Source: JACJVV01 sp047602755
GTDB taxonomy: Archaea; Nanobdellota; Nanobdellia; Woesearchaeales; JACJVV01
DNA: 64,000 nucleotides
Direction: 5' to 3'
Assembly: GCA_047602755.1 (NCBI GenBank)
Contig: JBLKOM010000001.1
Coordinates: 1 to 64,000, forward strand
The translations under genes were made by a program, and so were the position numbers. Below are positions 61,136 to 64,000 of the stretch, piece by piece (the first letter of the stretch is position 1; each line of letters starts with the position of its first letter). The notes beneath the pieces are model-generated. The model was not told where the DNA came from. It saw nothing but the letters and a program-made list of their open reading frames with translations, and ran no database searches.

Positions 61136-62338
61136 ATGGTTATTAGTGAAACAACTATTGCTATTATTTTTTTTATACTTCTTGGAATTTTTTTATATCG
61201 AAATAAAGAAAACTTAAATATCCAGAAAATATTATTTCCTTTTTTATATATGATTTTATACAGAACTAAATGGGGAATAAAATCAATGGACTCAGGTGCA
61301 AAAAAGCACCCTAAACTAGTCAAATGGATATCATATTCTGGAGTATATATCTGCTTTTTTGGTATGATTATAACAGTAGTATATTTGCTTTACATGTTAT
61401 TTAAAATATTTCAACAAGGAAGCACAGTTGCATCAGTTGCAATAGCACAACCATTTGTTGAAACCCAAATAGGAAGTCCATTTTTTTACATACCATTCTC
61501 TTATTTTGTAATTGTAATATTTATAATAGCTACAGTCCATGAATTTTCACATGGAATTGTTGCAAGAAGATTTGGTGTAAAAGTAAAATCATCAGGATTT
61601 GCATTTTTTTCAGTTTTAATACCAATTCTACCTGCAGCATTTGTAGAACCTGATGAGAAACAAATACAAAAAATAAAACCAATGAAACAATTAGCAATAT
61701 ACGCAGCTGGACCACTTTCAAACTTGATTCTTGCAGCTTTATTTTATGTAATATTATTAATTAGCCAAGTAGGATTAGCAAATGTAACTCAAACAAATAT
61801 ATATGTTGCAGATTTTATACAAGACTCTGACCAAGTTTTACCTGCAGAATTATCAGGAATAGAAATTGGTGAATATATCAAACAAATAGATGAAACAGAA
61901 ATAACTAATATTAATGTTTTTACAAATTTTATGGCCACAACGAAACCTGGTCAAAATATTACAATACTAACAGAAGAAAATTCATATCAATTAACACTAG
62001 TAGAATATCCTACAAAAGATATAGGATATCTTGGAATTATACCAGGTATAAATACAGAATTTCTACCTGAATTTCAAGCACGATTTGGATGGTCTATAAG
62101 TATAATATTATGGTTACTGGGATTAATGTTTTTACTATTTATTTTCAATTTAGGAGTTGCATTAATAAACCTTGCACCTATTGGACCTCTTGATGGTGGA
62201 AGAATGATTCTAACATTATTAAAAACAAAGTATAAAGAAAAAAAAGCATTAGTAATTTGGGGAAAAATAAGTTCACTAATGCTTCTAGTTTTACTTGCAA
62301 ATATTTTTCTACCATTTATTCTAAGATTATTTGTATAA
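61136..62338 (+). CDS. Site-2 protease (M50 zinc metalloprotease)
   Basis: A 400-residue intramembrane metalloprotease. HEFSH is the HExxH zinc motif inside TVHEFSHGIVARRFGVKVKS; LAPIGPLDGGRM is the NPxPxLDGG-type third ligand site. Four or more membrane helices, with a PDZ-like segment between (~235-300, LSGIEIGEYIKQIDET and the NITILTEEN strand). It cleaves substrates inside the membrane and may process signal peptides or release regulators. It begins one base after L40e, so they are co-transcribed. Confidence 0.93.
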   Translation: MVISETTIAIIFFILLGIFLYRNKENLNIQKILFPFLYMILYRTKWGIKSMDSGAKKHPKLVKWISYSGVYICFFGMIITVVYLLYMLFKIFQQGSTVASVAIAQPFVETQIGSPFFYIPFSYFVIVIFIIATVHEFSHGIVARRFGVKVKSSGFAFFSVLIPILPAAFVEPDEKQIQKIKPMKQLAIYAAGPLSNLILAALFYVILLISQVGLANVTQTNIYVADFIQDSDQVLPAELSGIEIGEYIKQIDETEITNINVFTNFMATTKPGQNITILTEENSYQLTLVEYPTKDIGYLGIIPGINTEFLPEFQARFGWSISIILWLLGLMFLLFIFNLGVALINLAPIGPLDGGRMILTLLKTKYKEKKALVIWGKISSLMLLVLLANIFLPFILRLFV

Positions 62339-62414
62339 ATTATTAAAAAAATAAATTTATTTCAATAAAATAAGTTTAACAATATATATAAATACAAAAC
62401 TTTACCAAACAAAC

Positions 62415-63191
62415 ATGAAAACAGCATTAATAACTGGAGCATCATATGGGATTGGCTTAGAATTAGCTAGAGTACATGCAGAAAATAAAAATAATCTAGT
62501 CTTAGTTGCAAGAAGCAAAGATAAATTAGAAACTCTAAAAAAAGAATTAGAAAAAAAACACAATATTAAAATTCACATTATACAAAAAGATTTATCACTC
62601 CCAAACTCTGCAAAAGACATCTATCAATATACAAAAAAGAATAAAATAACTATTGACTATTTAATTAATAATGCAGGATTTGGAGGATTTGGAGAATTTA
62701 AAGATACAGATATTGATAATGAAACAAATATGATAAATCTTAATATAACTTCTTTAGTACAGCTAACTAAATATTATTTGCAAGATATGATAAAACAAAA
62801 ACAAGGCAAAATTATGAATGTAGCATCAATTGCAGGTTTTATTCCAGGACCATTAATGTCAGTTTATTTTGCAACAAAATCATTTGTTGTAAGTTTCTCG
62901 CAAGCAATAAATTATGAAGTAAAAGGAACAGGAGTAACTGTAACAACATTATGCCCAGGACCAACAAAAAGTAATTTTTTCATAAATGCTAATGTAAAAG
63001 ATAATAAAATGTTTAGTAATAAATCTATACCAACATCAAGAGAAGTAGCAGAATATGGTTACAAATCTATGATGAAAGGAAAATCAATAGCAATACATGG
63101 AATTAAAAATAGAATTCTTGTATCATTAACTAAATTTATACCTGTTAAATATATCTTGTATATGACAAAAAAAATGCAAGAAAATGATTAA
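62415..63191 (+). CDS. Short-chain dehydrogenase/reductase
   Basis: A 258-residue SDR. TGASYGIGLELARVH (TGxxxGxG), LINNAGFGGFGEF (NNAG), the Ser in VASIAGF and YFATKSFV (YxxxK) are all present. The C-terminal extension has a hydrophobic patch (ILVSLTKFIPVKYILYM), typical of membrane-peripheral SDRs acting on lipids or ketones. An AATATATATAAA element ~25 nt upstream fits a leaderless mRNA. Substrate unknown. Confidence 0.9.
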   Translation: MKTALITGASYGIGLELARVHAENKNNLVLVARSKDKLETLKKELEKKHNIKIHIIQKDLSLPNSAKDIYQYTKKNKITIDYLINNAGFGGFGEFKDTDIDNETNMINLNITSLVQLTKYYLQDMIKQKQGKIMNVASIAGFIPGPLMSVYFATKSFVVSFSQAINYEVKGTGVTVTTLCPGPTKSNFFINANVKDNKMFSNKSIPTSREVAEYGYKSMMKGKSIAIHGIKNRILVSLTKFIPVKYILYMTKKMQEND

Positions 63192-63226
63192 ATATATAAT
63201 TACAAGAAGAATTAGATAATAATCCA

Positions 63227-64000
63227 ATGAACACAAATAAAACTTCTAAAAGATTAAATATCTACGAAAATAGTAAGAGTACATTAATTGATAATCAAAA
63301 GAAAATTATAAATTTAAGAGATAAATTTTCAAAAAGAATTATCAATTCAGAAATACCGTTTATTGTTTATATTGTCATATTCACAGCTATAGCAATATTA
63401 TGGATATTTAGATTACACATTGAAGATTTCGCATATGATTTTATTGCAGAATTATTTGGTGCTGCATTTACCTTATTTATTATTGATGTTTTACTTATTA
63501 AATCAAAAAATAAACGCTGGAAAATAGTAAGAAAAGATATTGATTACTTAATTACAAAATACATAAATAAATTACGAGATGGATTAGCATATAAAGTTTT
63601 TAAATTTAAACCGGTAATAATTCCAACTAAAACAGAAAAAGATAATTTACAGAAAATAAATGAAGAACGCTCAAAATTATTAATTTTTTTATCAGAAATA
63701 AAAAACTCTGAATTTAATAAAAAAATAAACAAAAAGGAATTATTTACAGAGGAAACATATAACTACTTCAATCAAAAAGCAGATGAAATATGGGAGATTC
63801 TAAATTTTAAATATTCTGACTATTTCCCTCCACAAATTGTTTCATATTTAATTGATTTACATGTCAATCTAAAAGATTTGTGCGGGCACATAAAATTATA
63901 TTTAAGAAAATATCAAGACAATAATATTGAAAACTATTATAATAAAATAGGATTTATTGGTGCAAGCAAAAATATAAAATCTATTCTAATAATTCTTAAT
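63227..64000 (+). CDS. Membrane protein, 5' part (runs off the window)
   Basis: An open frame from ATG 63227 through the last base (258 codons). The N-terminal ~45 residues are polar, then two membrane helices (~47-65: IPFIVYIVIFTAIAILWIF; ~80-100: ELFGAAFTLFIIDVLLIK) are followed by a long charged cytosolic region with helical segments (KIVRKDIDYLITKYINKL; KINEERSKLLIFLSEIKN). Not recognised; an overlapping minus-strand ORF at 63544-63732 is a shadow. Confidence 0.75.
   Translation, partial: MNTNKTSKRLNIYENSKSTLIDNQKKIINLRDKFSKRIINSEIPFIVYIVIFTAIAILWIFRLHIEDFAYDFIAELFGAAFTLFIIDVLLIKSKNKRWKIVRKDIDYLITKYINKLRDGLAYKVFKFKPVIIPTKTEKDNLQKINEERSKLLIFLSEIKNSEFNKKINKKELFTEETYNYFNQKADEIWEILNFKYSDYFPPQIVSYLIDLHVNLKDLCGHIKLYLRKYQDNNIENYYNKIGFIGASKNIKSILIILN

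Overview
The window looks like part of a DPANN archaeal genome, most like Woesearchaeota/Pacearchaeota (Nanobdellota). It is very A+T-rich. It encodes archaeal EF-2, thermosome, aIF5A, Spt5, SecE, L7Ae, S28e, L24e, L40e, FtsZ, a TrmB regulator and diphthine synthase. Several mRNAs appear leaderless, with a TATA element about 25 nt before the ATG, while internal operon genes use GGAGG/GGTG Shine-Dalgarno sites. Mixed with this are bacterial-looking genes: an [FeFe]-hydrogenase HydABC set, a long LeuC, AsnB and Dps. The assignment rests on gene content and is inference.

Layout. 1-13069 is a secreted or surface protein region: the 3' part of a cysteine-rich repeat protein ending in CNPHQ and CYDT mini-repeats, a protein resembling a bacterial outer-membrane beta-barrel, and a tight three-gene operon (small Ig-like anchored protein, FN3 protein, 2295-aa cysteine-rich giant). 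A copy of the small protein's Ig-like domain sits inside one repeat of the giant. 13153-15314 holds oxidative-stress and iron-storage genes (peroxiredoxin, ferritin, Dps). 15365-22572 is redox metabolism: an FNR-like flavoprotein with an HxlR regulator, then hydC-hydB-hydA plus a membrane protein, and a divergent ferredoxin/cupin pair. 22734-23932 encodes two extracytoplasmic thioredoxin-fold proteins that could form disulfides in the cysteine-rich surface proteins.

23989-32155 carries a DNA glycosylase, leuDCB-like genes, and an overlapping asnB / isochorismatase / P-loop kinase / DUF2087 operon divergent from a TrmB regulator. 32238-39740 has an FKBP, an orphan amino-acid kinase-GNAT fusion, malate dehydrogenase, EF-2 and the ndk-L24e-S28e-L7Ae cluster. 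39948-49189 includes a prepilin peptidase, a membrane-anchored HTH regulator overlapping a beta-propeller lipoprotein, a subtilisin-like protease and an ABC1/UbiB kinase. 49212-64000 has an intron-containing tRNA-Gln, a zinc-less Ada-like protein, diphthine synthase, thermosome, CMP kinase, FKBP, FtsZ, SecE, Spt5, L11, aIF5A, L40e, a site-2 protease, an SDR and a truncated membrane protein.

The non-coding highlight is a gene-free stretch at 59696-60069 with two related structured elements: a shared 11-nt word, each followed by a strong GGGTGC/GCACCC hairpin and a T-run. Other points of interest are the domain transfer inside the surface operon, the beta-barrel-like protein in an archaeon, the Cys mini-repeat tail, zinc-ligand loss in L24e and L40e, and palindromes just upstream of the TATA elements of regulator genes.
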